Shown here: one piece after another, positions 10,458 through 21,916 of the stretch
Layout of the letters: each line of letters begins with the position of its first letter
How positions within the stretch are numbered: position 1 is the stretch's first letter
DNA from: Papaver somniferum
Taxonomy: Eukaryota; Streptophyta; Magnoliopsida; Ranunculales; Papaveraceae
DNA: 64,000 nucleotides
Assembly: GCF_003573695.1 (NCBI RefSeq)
Contig: NC_039358.1
Location: 160,198,920-160,262,919, forward strand
Direction of reading: 5' to 3'
Program-made: the position numbers and the translations under genes
Notes under the pieces: generated by a model
The model's input: only the letters and a program-made list of their open reading frames with translations
Databases searched by the model: none
What the model was told of the DNA's origin: nothing

Positions 10458-12014
10458 TTAAAATTTATCTACTGGATTATATACAAAAAATTCACCATAC
10501 ACCAAAAGTCTAAAGAGTTGAGGATCAACCCAAAAGACAAAGTGTAGCGGTTTCAACAACTTCACACATGAAAGAAAAGCACGTGAAGCTGTGAAACCAA
10601 ATGAGCTACCCCCAAACCTGGATTTTACAGAAGATATAATTTTGAAAACAAAATCGCGCAGTTTTGGGGGTTCATCATGCACAAGATCTAACTCAAAGTG
10701 TACTTTGCTATGGACGGGCAAACATGCAATTTCCAACTGTGGTTCCTCCAAGATATTATATTTAAATGCAAGATGGTCCAAGAGGACTTGGGAAGCACAC
10801 AGTTCCAAACCTAGATTAGGCATTCTCAGAAAAATTGGTTTTACAATATTGGTACAAACCAAATCTAGGTTGGGTGGAAGGCCATCAGATTGTGACTCAT
10901 GTAGGAGAATAGGCACGTCATTATCAATCAAATCAAAATCTCCTAAATCATCTACACATGTCACATCATGCTCACAATCATCAATCAAATTAGCAAGTTC
11001 ACAATCAGAATCATCAACATCATCAACAGATTTGTCCTCATGCATCGGCAATTCAATGGAAACATCATATGGAATACTAGAAGAGATATCATTCAAGGTC
11101 TGGGCAGAGAAGCCTAATGTATTTGAACCCAAAGGTTCCACAACATCATCAGTATAGACATGTTCTTCTAATATAATATCATAATTATTATCATCCTCAA
11201 CAAAACAAGAGTGTCCTTCCCTAAAAACTATAGTGTTTCTATTCCACTCATTTACCTCTAGATTAGGTTCATGTTCAATATGACTATCATGAGTAGGGTT
11301 AAAAACACTATTTTGATAATTAATTTCATTAGGGATAAAAATGCTGCTATGATCATTCAATGTATGCATTTCTAAACTAGCAGTGTTTTGTTTGAGGAGA
11401 TTGATGTTTTCCATTATAGATTGCATACAAGGGCTCATGTGAAATTGTTCGTCCTCCCCTTGTGGTGATTGATACATGGGTGCATGGTCGTTAGGGTCTA
11501 TAAATGGTTGATCGCAACCTTGAAAAGGTTGATTATGGTCCCAATAACCACCATCATAATAATCTGTAGGTTCTACAAACCTTGGAATTTCTCCAGTCCG
11601 CCTAAATTCATGGAAAATATAGCAATTCGCAATAGTGTGGTCTAAGCCATCACATGCGGGACATGCATAGATTTCAGGTTGCCTAAGAAACTTAGATGTG
11701 AGAGATTCCTCATGTGATTGCATTTCTAAAGCTGCGATTCGAGCTTCTAATTGATCGATCAGTGATGATTGTGTGGGTGAGGCACTAGCAAAATGTTCAT
11801 TTTCACGTTGTGGCGAATGATGCATGTGTGAATAGTCATTAGGGTTCAAGTATTGAGGCTCGGGACTTTGAAAATGTCCATAATAATTCCTATGACTATT
11901 GACATCATGGTCTATGGGAGGTTCATAACGTGAAGTATGTCCACACGCAAGTTCTCTAAGGGATTTGTTGTATTCCCCAACTGTAGAAAAAGATCTAGAC
12001 ATGATTGGGCTCAA
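10458..12014 (-). CDS. gag-like protein of the non-autonomous LTR retrotransposon, 518 aa
   Basis: This is a single uninterrupted frame. It contains a Cys/His cluster near residues 117-133 (CPACDGLDHTIANCYIFHEF), comparable to the degenerate zinc knuckle of Athila/Tat-type gag. There are two related blocks, each with NPNDYSHMHHSPQ or DPNDHAPMYQSPQ, so the N-terminal half looks internally duplicated. The middle is strongly acidic, rich in Asp and Glu. The C-terminus has a KLRDFVFKIISSVKSRFGGS segment seen in gag-like frames of such elements. Its likely role is to coat and package the RNA, with enzymes supplied by a partner element. An intact frame agrees with the near-identical LTRs. Family membership is inferred; the Cys/His cluster is seen directly. 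Confidence 0.7.
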   Translation of the reverse strand: MSPIMSRSFSTVGEYNKSLRELACGHTSRYEPPIDHDVNSHRNYYGHFQSPEPQYLNPNDYSHMHHSPQRENEHFASASPTQSSLIDQLEARIAALEMQSHEESLTSKFLRQPEIYACPACDGLDHTIANCYIFHEFRRTGEIPRFVEPTDYYDGGYWDHNQPFQGCDQPFIDPNDHAPMYQSPQGEDEQFHMSPCMQSIMENINLLKQNTASLEMHTLNDHSSIFIPNEINYQNSVFNPTHDSHIEHEPNLEVNEWNRNTIVFREGHSCFVEDDNNYDIILEEHVYTDDVVEPLGSNTLGFSAQTLNDISSSIPYDVSIELPMHEDKSVDDVDDSDCELANLIDDCEHDVTCVDDLGDFDLIDNDVPILLHESQSDGLPPNLDLVCTNIVKPIFLRMPNLGLELCASQVLLDHLAFKYNILEEPQLEIACLPVHSKVHFELDLVHDEPPKLRDFVFKIISSVKSRFGGSSFGFTASRAFLSCVKLLKPLHFVFWVDPQLFRLLVYGEFFVYNPVDKF

Positions 12015-13165
12015 AAGCTAAGTAACTATATTACAAAGCCCAAAATTTGGTTTTTAATGGGTTTGGATTTTTGGGAAAAATTTGGTTTTTATGGGAATGA
12101 AAAACATTTGGTTTTTGATGGGAAACATTTGGTTTTTATGGGGATAAGCCCACTGTTTTGGTTGTGCTTTGGTGAGGCAATGGGTTTGGAGAACTGTTGT
12201 GAAACAGAGCCCAACTTTGGCCTAGAGTTTGGGTACACGGCCCACTAACGACTTTAGTAAGCCCAGAAACTAATGAAGCCCAGCTGAGTTGGTAGGTTCA
12301 GTTAACCTTGTTTAGGTTGTTTGTTGGGTTTTTGAAACCCAAAATTTTGATAGGGACAATCCCACAGTTAAGCTCAAATACAAACCCAAAAGTTAACTTA
12401 AATTACAAGCCCAACAAAAAAAATGGAAAAAATTATTACAAGCCCACAAATTAAAAATGGAAGCCCACAGGTTGGGTTCTCTTAATGGGTTTAGGCTTAC
12501 CTTTGAAGCACAGCCCAGCTGCTCAGTTTGGTTGCAAAAGCCCAGTTGGGCTTTAGATCATCCTAAGCTTTGGCTTTTCTGAGGCCCAGTTGGGTATTTC
12601 AGTTGCAAAGCCCAGTTGGGCTTTGTTCTTTTTCAGCTGCTTGGAATCAGCCCAGTTGGGCTTTGGATCATAGCAACAGCAGGACCAGCAGGGGGTAGCA
12701 GCAGCTTGCCTTTGCACAGCAGCAACAGCTGAGGCACAGCAGCAGGATCAGGAGCAGCAGCAGGAGAAGCAGCTCAGCTCTATTTGGGCTTCACAGCAGC
12801 ACATCAGCACCAGAGGTTTGTTCTCAGCCTCACAGCAAGGTCACAGCAACAACAGCAGGGGCAACAGCTTCAGCAACAGGAGCAATTCAGCAGCAACAGG
12901 CTGCAACAGCAGCACCACAAGCACCTGGCAACTCAGAGAAGAGGTTCAGTTCCCAGAATGATGCAGTTGAAGCAAAGGAGAAGAGATTATGCAAATGATG
13001 CAGATGCACTAGAGGTGGTACTAAGTTACAGCTACAGATGCAATATGCAAGATGAGTACACTAAGATGCTTATCAGAACTACACAGCAGGTATGAGCATG
13101 CAAAGAACAGCAAGAAAAACTTCAAAAACACGGCAGCCAAGTCCCCGGCAGCGGCGCCAAAAACT
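12015..13165 (-). other. retrotransposon 5' leader with primer binding site and palindromes
   Basis: The primer site TGGCGCCGCTGCCGGGGA lies at 13159-13142 (minus strand), six bases from the LTR. The palindrome GCCCAGTTGGGC occurs at about 12541, 12582, 12611 and 12650, in a tract where GGGCT/AGCCC is repeated many times (12010-12680). A CAG-rich tract covers 12660-12930. The plus-strand glutamine-rich frame (12784-13095) is a by-product of that repeat. Confidence 0.7.
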
Positions 13166-15154
13166 TGGTGGGGTTTTGAAAACACCTACAAACTGACCTG
13201 CAAGTGCACAGGGTCAATTGTAGTTAGTGATGGGAAGAAAAGGTTTGTCCACAGGGACTTGGAGGGAGCTATTGAAGTTCTCTAGCTAGTCTGAGCTAGT
13301 GACAGGCAGTGAAGATGGTATTTACAGAAGCAATAAAAATGAAGCAAAGAGAAAGACCAAGGCAGTGAGCCAAGGGCAGAGACAGTGAGCAAATAACCAA
13401 AGGCAGTGAAAGAGAATTAAACAAAGATGAGGTAAAATACTAAAGAACACTAGGGATTTGATTCCACCATCTAACCTATCTAGGCAGTGTTACTTGTGAA
13501 CTAAAATCTTGTCCCTAATGGACCTAGGTTAAGGTTCAAGCCTGCCTATGGTCCAGGGCTGCATTAGTGGAAGATAATTAGCTTAATTCACTAGCATCAC
13601 CCCTAGCATTGAGTGTCTGTTTAAGGCACACTCAATCACAGGTGATGTTTGTTCCCTAACTTCATTACTTCCCTATTTCAGTGAAATGTGGATGGTTAAG
13701 TCCCTAAATTCTCTAGTTCACCCCTAGCATTGAGTGTCTTCTTACAGCACACTCAATCACAGGTGACTTCAATCACCAAGAACACTAACATCCTAATTCA
13801 GTTATACCTACAAGAGTGTTCACTAAGTTTTTTTCTACCCAACAAGGTCTTCAGGCTTCATCTAAGCCCCAACTGATGATCTAGAACATGTTGACAGTAA
13901 TTGATGACATGATAAACATAAAGATTAATTGGAATTGCAAATTAAAAATTAACCCTAAATTAACAGTAAATTGACATTGGAATTAAACTGAAATTAACCC
14001 AATTAGGGGGTATCTCGGCTAACCAAGAACACCCCTACACATACAACACCCCCTCTATTTATACCCAAAAATATGAATTAGGGTTCCATATGTTCTTCCC
14101 CAAAAAATCCCCAAAACAGTAAAATTAGGGTTACACAATTTTTTACCTAATTTCTCTGATAACTGCTCACTCACTTCGACCCATGCTTGTACTTCGCCTC
14201 CTGCTCCTCTCCGTGCTTCTCATGCCCTAAACCTAGTTGTTCCAACAAACCCTAATCTAGGTCAGTGAGATACAGTTGGGGGTTAGGTGGAACAATTAGG
14301 TTCTAGGGAGATGGGGTGATGTTGTACAGAGTGGTATGGTGGTGGTTTGGTGGCTGTTGCAGGAGGGTTGGTGACGACAGGGAAGAAGGTGGTGGTGATG
14401 GTGGTGCGGCAGGGTATGGTGGTTGCAGACGGGGTGAGCTCGATTAGGTTCTGGCTAGGGGTTGTTTGGTTTGTGGGATATAGACTTAGGTGTTTGAGTG
14501 TTGAGCGGGATCATCGAACCTTGATGTTCGGTGATGAAAGGCGTAGGATGATAACTTCTGAAACGGATCTAACGGAGAAATTGAGACAGATCGTGAGCGA
14601 CCGTTGGATGCAAAAATACAACGAAACTGACGGCTCAAGATGGAGTTAGGTGCTGTAGTGTAAGGCGGAGATATCAAACTTCGATGCACAGCAAGGGAGC
14701 GACCGTCGGATGCTTCTGAGAACTGATCTGACGGCTGAAGACGCAAGCGGGTATGGATTTGGGTTTTAGGCTTTTGGGTATAGAAGATGGGTTTGGGAAA
14801 TCTTGAGCCCACTTCTTCTTTAAGAACAACTTTCTTCTTCTTGAGCCCATTTCTTCTTTAAGAACAACTTTCTTCTTCTTGAGCCCATTTCCAGCTTTTT
14901 GGACGTGCGCTCCATTCTTTGCGGCTTCCTTGCGTAATTTCTCCCGGCTTTTCACCACTTTTCTGCTCTTTTTGCTCCGCAACTCATCCAATCTTTATTT
15001 ATTACCTAAAAATGAAAAATTAAGTAAGAAAAATATTTATTCTTGAAAACGATGAAAATACAGAATATGGGATAAAATGTAGAATTAATGCACAAAAGAT
15101 GAGTTAAAATGCCAACAAAAAGGGATAAATATATACAATATTTGGCACTCATCA
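13166..15154 (-). repeat. LTR (5' LTR in element sense), 1989 bp
   Basis: Direct copy of 7096-9085 at a spacing of 6070 bp. In element sense this is the promoter-bearing LTR, since the primer site lies directly beside it. It holds the same duplicated hairpin (13608-13636 and 13729-13757). Confidence 0.92.
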
Positions 15155-15159
15155 GTAGG

Positions 15160-17600
15160 AATCGTATTACCTTGTCGACCCTAGTAACTACACAATTTTC
15201 GTTGTTAGGGCCAGCAGTCTGACAATTCACAACCTTGCCGGCCCTGGGATAGTCGGCAATGTAACTTAAAAGAAGCATGCCGGCATATGTATTTAAACTT
15301 TACATGGCTAAACAAACCATTCATTCAACAACTAGAAATCCAACACTTTTTGTCCAAAATACGAAAACATGTCCCATAAACCTTAAATAAACATTTGTCC
15401 ACACCATTAACTTAAATATTTGTCCACCACAACATAAACAAATAAACTAGGAAAGCATTCATTCACCACGACCACGACCCCTTTTTGGAATACTACCTTC
15501 ACCACCACGACCACTGCTGCTACCTTCACCACCACGACCACTGCTGCCACCTTCACCACCACGACCACTACGATTCCTCTTTTTATCAACCTTCATCTTG
15601 GCTTGTGCTTCCCTCCTAGCTTTTTCTTCCGTCTTTACTTGATCCTCAAAGTTGCTTGAACAATATATGGGCATCCTCATTATCAACATTGCAAGCATAG
15701 TCAATGTGCTTGGTTTGCTCTTCAATCGACAAAGGCTCTCCTCTGTCTTTCGCGCAACACAACACCCTCACAAAGGTCTTCAACTGGTCCTTCTATTTTC
15801 AATTAAACAAAAAAAATAATAGAATGATTCGGTAATGCAATCAATCTTAAAATAGTAAGAGCAACTCTAAAATACTTACAAAGAACTTAAGCATTGTTGC
15901 TGGGTCTTTCGATTCCATCTTCTTCTTACGAGCCAGTTCTTCAGCAGTCATTTTCCTAATCACAGTAGGACGAGCCCAAACCAAGTACCATGTCATGTAT
16001 CTATCAGTAGCTTCATGACCGGTGGTCACGTCGTCCAAAAGAGTCACATCGATTTTACGGCGACGTCTATCTTTCCAATGTTCTTGAGTTGGTGCTGGAA
16101 GGTAAGCGACGTTCATACTTTTTTGGGAAGTACTGCAATCAGTCATATCCACAGTAAAGAACGGCTTTGCTTCATCGAAATGAGGTTCTTCTTGGACGTA
16201 ACCCAATTGTCGCATTAGCCGATGTGGATCGTACATTGAAAACCCATCAAACGTAGTCATCAAGGGTCCATAGTATAATGCAACAACTTCATTTCTCCTT
16301 TGGATTAAACCTTGATTTTTATCATCTCGATACGGATCAAATATCACCTCCTCCGCAGTCAATTTGTCGATGGTGTCTCGGAGTTTCATAAGATTTTGCG
16401 GCATTTCCTTATCCTGAGTACCTTTAAAACTGTACCTTTGCGCTCTTGGATTATCAACCGCAACACTCTCATCCACTTTCATGTAGGAGTTGCCTTTGAA
16501 CAAGGTAGGGAAGTGCAAATATATCCAAACATATGCAAACACAAAGTTTAGTAAGAATCTTATCTTACGAGAATTTTGCAAATATAAATGATTTAGACAA
16601 TAAAATTACCTGGAAGAGACATGTGTTTCCGTTAACTTTTTTAGTGAGTGCCCTAGAACATTTTGTCAACTCATTGTTCAAGAAGGCGACCACCGCAGTA
16701 CCCCAAGAATACTCACGCATCTTATCTAAGGGATCCAATAGTTGCAAGTAACTGGCCTCGACTTGGTTTCCGGAACTGTCGGGGAAGATACATTTGCCCA
16801 GGATGTATAAAAAATAAGCTGACGCGGTAGCATTGATTCGCATCGGGTTCACCCTTCCTTCCTTATCAAAGATTGTTTGTGTATCCCATAATGTGTCCCT
16901 CATCTTCTTCAGATTAAACTTCTTGGTTAGACGACCATCCTTCATCTCAAGAACAGACTCCGTCTGAACCTGATTCCAACGTATGTCCCTCGATGTGTTA
17001 AAGTCAATAGTTTTTCACCAACACGAGGAGGTCTTGAAGGAGGACTAAGAGCTTTCAGAGCCTTTTGCTTTACCTTTTCCAACCTGAACAAGAACAATTA
17101 AGAAAAAAATTACAGGTCGGCAGGGTCGACATGTTTAACCAATCCGACGGAACAATGGCCGGAAGGGTCGACTAAAACATACGTGCCGGCTAAAGTATAG
17201 CCGCAGGGTATCATCAAAATAGCCTGCCGGTTGATGACAAATATGAACACAGTAGAACATGAATTTTTCACATTACAGGTCGGCAAGGTCCATTACCCAT
17301 ACACTGCCAGCCAACTAACAACCGGCATGGTCTTATATAAATACTTTTCCGGTTTTATAAATTCTAGGCATCAGGAACCAAATATTCAAAACAAGGGACC
17401 GACATGGTAAAAAATAATAACATGCCGGCTTCATTAAAAAACTGACGTCGGCAAGGTCTACATTTGAATAACCTGTCGGCCATGCTAGTAGCAGTTACAG
17501 ATACTAAACAGCCGGCAAGTTCTTCAACCTAAGAGCTTGCCGGCCAAACCCTAACTATGAAAAGCCGGCAAGGTCGATAACATAGTACCTTGTCGGTGTC
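15160..17600. repeat. E1 right subterminal repeats, GCCGGCAAGGTCGAC type
   Basis: Copies of the GCCGGCAAGGTC motif in both orientations lie at 15160-15290 and densely at 17110-17600. They mirror the left array. The coding exons of the plant-mobile-domain relic lie between the two clusters, and the 17.1-17.6 kb cluster sits inside one of its introns. Confidence 0.78.
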
Positions 17601-17860
17601 GCAACTGCCAATTCACATTTTCGATTTTTCTGCCCTAATTTAACATGCAAACATCAAATCGAAGTACTAGAGTGAGTTTAAGTAGGCCCTTACTTTCTTA
17701 ATCGCACCATTTCTTCGTTTTGAGCGGGTTCAATTTCTCCTTCTTCAACCGTTTTTTTCTTCACTTTCTTAACAACCAAACTTGCAATTCCAGGGTTATA
17801 CTTATTGGGTTTTCGATTAGCTTCTTTCATACGAGTTTCCCTCCGCCGTGGTGGATCCAT
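15459..17860 (-). pseudogene. plant-mobile-domain (PMD) gene carried by E1, four exons, two frameshifts
   Basis: The exons are 17860-17694 (basic N-terminus, MDPPRRRETRMKEANRK), 17083-16610, 16563-15880 and 15792-15459; phases fit at each junction. The middle exons show the PMD pattern: KKMRDTLWD, a Tyr/Leu-rich helix YFLYILGKCIFPDSSGNQV, then SWGTAVVAFLNNEL and a VWIYLHFP segment. The last exon ends in a coiled coil and RGG-type repeats (SGRGGEG). PMD proteins are found both as plant silencing factors (MAIN family) and inside transposons. The frame is lost twice: one base appears missing near 17010 (before DFNTSRDIRW) and one extra base near 15656 (before EDQVKTEEKARR). The gene therefore no longer encodes the full protein. 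It starts about 270 bp from the right end of E1 and points the same way as the Myb-like gene. Confidence 0.7.
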
Positions 17861-18562
17861 TGATGAAGATTAATCGGAGTTTTCGAATCGACAATTTTAA
17901 CGAATTGATCGACGAGTTTTGGTGGTGGTGGGGATGATGGAGCCGGTAGGATTGTGGAGGAGAAGAAGAACAAGATGAAATGAAAAGATTAAAACTGATC
18001 TAGGATAATAGATTTTTAAAGAATAAGGATAGTTTTGTAACTTACCCATTAGGACTCCCCCAAAAACCCTCAAAAAGAGTCCCTCTAAAATTGGGTATAC
18101 CCCAATTAGTTTGAGTATACCCAATCAAGCCAGGTAAAATAACAGTGTAACATGATTTGCACCACCAACGCATATTTTATATAGGATGTACGGATTGGAA
18201 AATGAGGTCAAGGTGTGCCGAGGGGATCCAATGAAAACGAAATCCCAGTGTTAAGTGTTAACTAGAGTATCGCATTGGGCTCCGGAAACAGGTCTAATCC
18301 AAACTTCTTGTTTTCCTCACAAGAGACTTTCAGGGTGAAAAAGCAGCAACTTGGAATAAGTGTCCCATACAAATATTTTTTAGCTAGGTAGTGTCCAATA
18401 CAAATAGCAATGGCAATAGAAGTAGCCGCAATATAACCGAACCATCGCATAGCTATAAGTTCTCATAGAATAAGCAAAACTGAAGAATACTACCGTCTAT
18501 TATATGGAAAATACAGAACATTTATTGATATTGTGTCGATATATATCCAAAGATCCTATTAA

Positions 18563-19865
18563 TCATTTGTTCTTCTTTTCCTTGGTGGCAATGTAAGGTG
18601 CAACAGGATATGCATACTGCTGAATAAACGCAAACAAGACCATCTCCACACAAACTAAAATGTTTTGATAGGCTTCTTGAATGTGCTCTACATCTAACCA
18701 TATGTGATGAGATTTAATTATTCCCATTGAAACCATCATACTCAACACAATCCCCTGCAATAGAAGAAATAAAACTTCAATCATGAATAATGCACATTAG
18801 GAAGCAACATTGTTCTTACCTATTAAACAATTTTGGAAAATCCCAAGCTTTCGAGTTATGGGCTGCTGCTTATGTGGATTTTGCAAAATCCAATTCTAGA
18901 AACCATCTGTCTAACAGATTTAAGTTTGTCTATAGACTGACTTGGCGAGAAGAAATTACCTGCCAGAAGCAGAAGAAAACAACCCCTTTGATGCACAAGA
19001 ACTTAGAAAGAGGCTTGTGAGGTGCCAACTCTTTGGTGAAGACATGGAAAAACGCCACTAGGGAATAAAGAGCTAGGGAAACAGAAACATTCAGAATCAT
19101 GGTGAAAGTCCAGCTGACCCAACTAGGATATATATGGAGAAGTTGTAGTGCTATCATCAAAATGGAGCAAACAGGACGGATGACGACAAATTGCCATGTC
19201 CAGTACTTAAGGAGTTTCAGTGTATTATGGTCGAGGCGGACGGTGTGAGGCTGCCATTTGCAAGTACATATATATATATCAGTACTTAAATGGAAATTCT
19301 CCATTAGCGTGGATAAGAACACTAATCTCGTTATCTATCTCACAGGGTAAAATAAAAATTAGAAACTAAGAGAGAAATTTGTTCCGCACCGTAAACAGAG
19401 TCATCGGGAATGAATGGTGAATTTCTCTTCCTTTGACTTCATCGGGTACAATGTTTTTACTAATAGATATGTTCAAGTAACTATACATCAGAGCCAAGAA
19501 CTTCGCAAGAACCTGCACTCCATTAACAAGGCCAATAACTTAAATGATCCAGAGTAAATATAACACGTATCAGAAATTAAGTACTCTTTCAAGATCGAGT
19601 AGAAGAAACTACTTACAAGTGCCTCGTAGCATTCTTTGATAGACTCCAAGGTCAGGAAAAATGTTTTGCTCCCTAGGAAATCTACTAAACCTACAAATGA
19701 AACAATGGCATACAATGGGGCCATGGATATGATGATCAATATAGCCGTCTGCTCCTTGGGGTTTTTCCACTGTGAAAGATGCTGCATTAGGAGCTTTACA
19801 GTAAAGAGAACAGTAAGCACTACACATGATCCAGTCCCTAGCAAAGTGATTTGTCTCCTATCCAT
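18563..19865 (-). CDS. DUF300 / LAZ1-like (organic solute transporter alpha, TMEM184 family) membrane protein, 284 aa
   Basis: Four coding exons, 19865-19617, 19512-19390, 19250-18960 and 18754-18563, give 83+41+97+63 residues with phases that fit. Conserved stretches are MAPLYAIVSFVGLVDF, SIKECYEAL, FLALMYSYLNI, LLKYWTWQFVVIRPVCSIL, LALYSLVAFFHVFTKELAPH, KFLCIKGVVFFCFWQ and QNILVCVEMVLFAFIQQYAYP. Together these mark the Solute_trans_a family. About seven membrane helices are expected. In Arabidopsis the founding member LAZ1 affects cell death and vacuole function. This shorter type (about 290 aa) lacks the long C-terminal tail, and its transport substrate is not known. The donor after exon 2 (ACG|GTGCGG) is weak; an exon-3 start at 19250 restores the family alignment. 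The gene sits between E1 and E2. Confidence 0.85.
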
Positions 19866-20018
19866 TGTAGTTATATCCACTTTATTCCAAATATCCATTT
19901 TTCCACGGAGGCGGAACCTGCAACGTAGTACTGAAATCTCTTCAAGATCTATGGAGTGAAGCATGCCAAAATTGGCTTCAAATAAAGAGGAAAGTGACAG
20001 TCCAAGCATAACCAACAA

Positions 20019-20939
20019 AATTCAGGAAATACAAAGAGATATACAACAGAAGGGTGCACGCAAATACAACTACACGAAAAAGAAAAACTGCAGGTAAATA
20101 AAACATAAACCAAATACATATTTGATAAAACCATACATCAACATGTACCAAACTCATTCCAAATTGTCTATATAAGACAGTATGAATAACTTTATGGGCC
20201 TAGTGGCCATGTTATTCATCAAAGTTCATATTCCAGCTTCTATTTTCTACTTGTGGCAAATAGAACAAGTTCAAAGGCTACACTGGATATATGTCGGCTC
20301 AAAAATTGACAAGTGATCTGATAATGTTTCGGAATTCAGAAAACAGCATAATTCTTAAATTAAACCATACCTACAAACTTCAAGCTAAAATCCGTAGAAA
20401 GAGAAGTGCTAAGGAATGTTTTGTGATATTAATGTTTTGCTCAACTGCTTTACTTGCTGTCATCCACATTTTAGCAGCACAAATCATATAAAGTTTGTCC
20501 CTAAATCAACCACCAAAAGTTATGCTTGAGATCAAAAGTACGGGTAAACTAAGTAAAGTAATCATTTCTTATGAATCTCCAGAATGTTAACAGCAGTTGA
20601 ATGAGGGCATTTGTGAACTATCCTATATCAAGAAAAACATATATACAAATGTAGTCAATTTCTAAGAAATCATCAGATTTCACAAAATTAGACCACATTC
20701 CTCCACCTGATTCCAGATTTGTGGAATTGCTTATATACATTAACGTTGACTAGAATTACGTTGAGTTTTAAGAACAATGGATTTCATCCGTACTAAGATA
20801 TCGTCGACTGTTAAAAGAAAAAGCAAACCCTAAAACGAACCATATATCTACACAATTTTCGCAGTAAATAGAGAGGGTTTGATCGGAAATTTCAGCTAAA
20901 ATTTAGAACATTGAAAAGAGTATGTAGTTGTGGAGATAC
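20019..20939. other. inferred leader intron of the DUF300 gene
   Basis: AT-rich sequence with no supportable coding region on either strand. It separates the inferred leader exon from the first coding exon. Confidence 0.4.
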
Positions 20940-21105
20940 CTGGATTTTGGTGCTGCCGATGAAACAAGAATGAAACTATTCCAGATCGACTTATACGAGA
21001 GAGGTTAGTTGAAAAGAGAAGAGAAAATGTTGAAAGAAGTGGAGAGGTTCACACTTTTATGAAGAAGAAAAACATGTCATGTCATGTCATGTCAAGTAAG
21101 TATCA
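20940..21105 (-). promoter_or_regulatory. likely 5' UTR exon and promoter of the DUF300 gene
   Basis: A good donor, CCAAAATCCAG|GTATCTCC, lies at 20940, and purine-rich leader sequence lies upstream on the minus strand. The coding start is more than 1 kb downstream, so a leader intron of about 1 kb is inferred. A pentanucleotide run, (ATGTC) four times, lies at about 21074-21095. E2 begins about 170 bp further upstream. Confidence 0.45.
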
Positions 21106-21916
21106 TTATTGAGGGGTGATGGGAAGGAGGGAAAGATTGGTGAGATCTGAGGTGGTGGTACGTACAATTAAATGAAGTTCCACGTACAAAGAGAGGAAGT
21201 TGACTGGTCGAGATATAATAGTGAATTAAAATGTGTATCCCGTGGGATCTAAACAGTTTTACCTCTTTAACATATCTGGCTAAATTGGGGTCTATATGAC
21301 TTAATTGAGGCCTATAGGTTTTTCCTTTTCACACCCCAAATTACTTTAGTCATCTAAATCTTATTAAAAATATTAATTTACCCCCACATTAATTTCTAAA
21401 TCTCACTCATATATATTCTAATCTTTCTATTTTTAGTAAATCCAAAATCCAAAAAAACTAAACCTAAAAAATCTTTCCATTTCTATCATAAACTTTCCAA
21501 ATTCTCAAAACCCTAATCAATTTTTTTTCATCCTCTAATCCGACGATCTTCAATCCAACCAAGAAGAAGGTAATCTCCATCAACCCATCTTCTTATCTTA
21601 TTGATTTACATCTTTAAATCATTGTTTTTGACAAATCAAAACTCTGATTCAATCCAGAATCGGTTTTTATTGACCTATCGAATAAACCGATTCTGGATTT
21701 TTTTCCCGACCATGAAAAGCATGCACCGCAATCGGGTTACATTAGGATTAACATTATCCGATTCTGGCTTAGAAATGAAATATGAAAATACATAGCCAGA
21801 ATCGGTTTATATGTAATATGTATAATCCGATTTTGGTTGTTTCTTCAGAATCAGGTTACATATAATTCTTTATGAACCGATTGTTAACTTGATTTTTTTT
21901 TTATTTTTTGTGTAGA

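Larger units (their letters stand above)
7096..15154 (-). mobile_element. non-autonomous Ty3/gypsy-like LTR retrotransposon inserted in E1
   Basis: Near-identical LTRs (7096-9085 and 13166-15154) start TGATGAGTGCC and end CCCCACCA on the minus strand. The target duplication is GTAGG at 7091-7095 and 15155-15159. Next to the upstream LTR is a primer site TGGCGCCGCTGCCGGGGA (13159 to 13142, minus strand), the type complementary to the tRNA-Asp 3' end used by Athila/Tat-like plant elements. Next to the other LTR is a polypurine tract with TTTGGGGG. The internal region of about 4.1 kb contains only one long frame (10458-12014), with no protease, reverse transcriptase or integrase. It must therefore move with proteins made elsewhere. 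Confidence 0.9.
5323..18134. mobile_element. E1: large TIR DNA transposon with 8-bp target duplication
   Basis: The left end CCTGGGGAGATTGGGATATA and the inverted right end CCTGGCTTGATTGGGTATAC continue as an imperfect inverted repeat of about 46 bp, each containing the motif CAAACTAATTGGGGTATAC. The flanks are TAAAATAA on both sides (5315-5322 and 18135-18142), a perfect 8-bp duplication. About 8.06 kb of its 12.8 kb is a nested LTR retrotransposon, leaving an original element of about 4.75 kb. Inside are subterminal repeat arrays, a decayed Myb-like gene (6117-6591) and a decayed plant-mobile-domain gene (15459-17860), both on the minus strand. No transposase with a recognisable catalytic domain is seen, so this copy is non-autonomous. 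An 8-bp duplication fits hAT-type elements, but the terminal sequence is not one I recognise, so superfamily assignment stays open. Confidence 0.85.

Noticed and set aside
18262..18450. Small membrane protein frame downstream of the DUF300 gene
   Set aside because: It lies after the stop codon, has no splice evidence or family match, and probably sits in 3' UTR or spacer.
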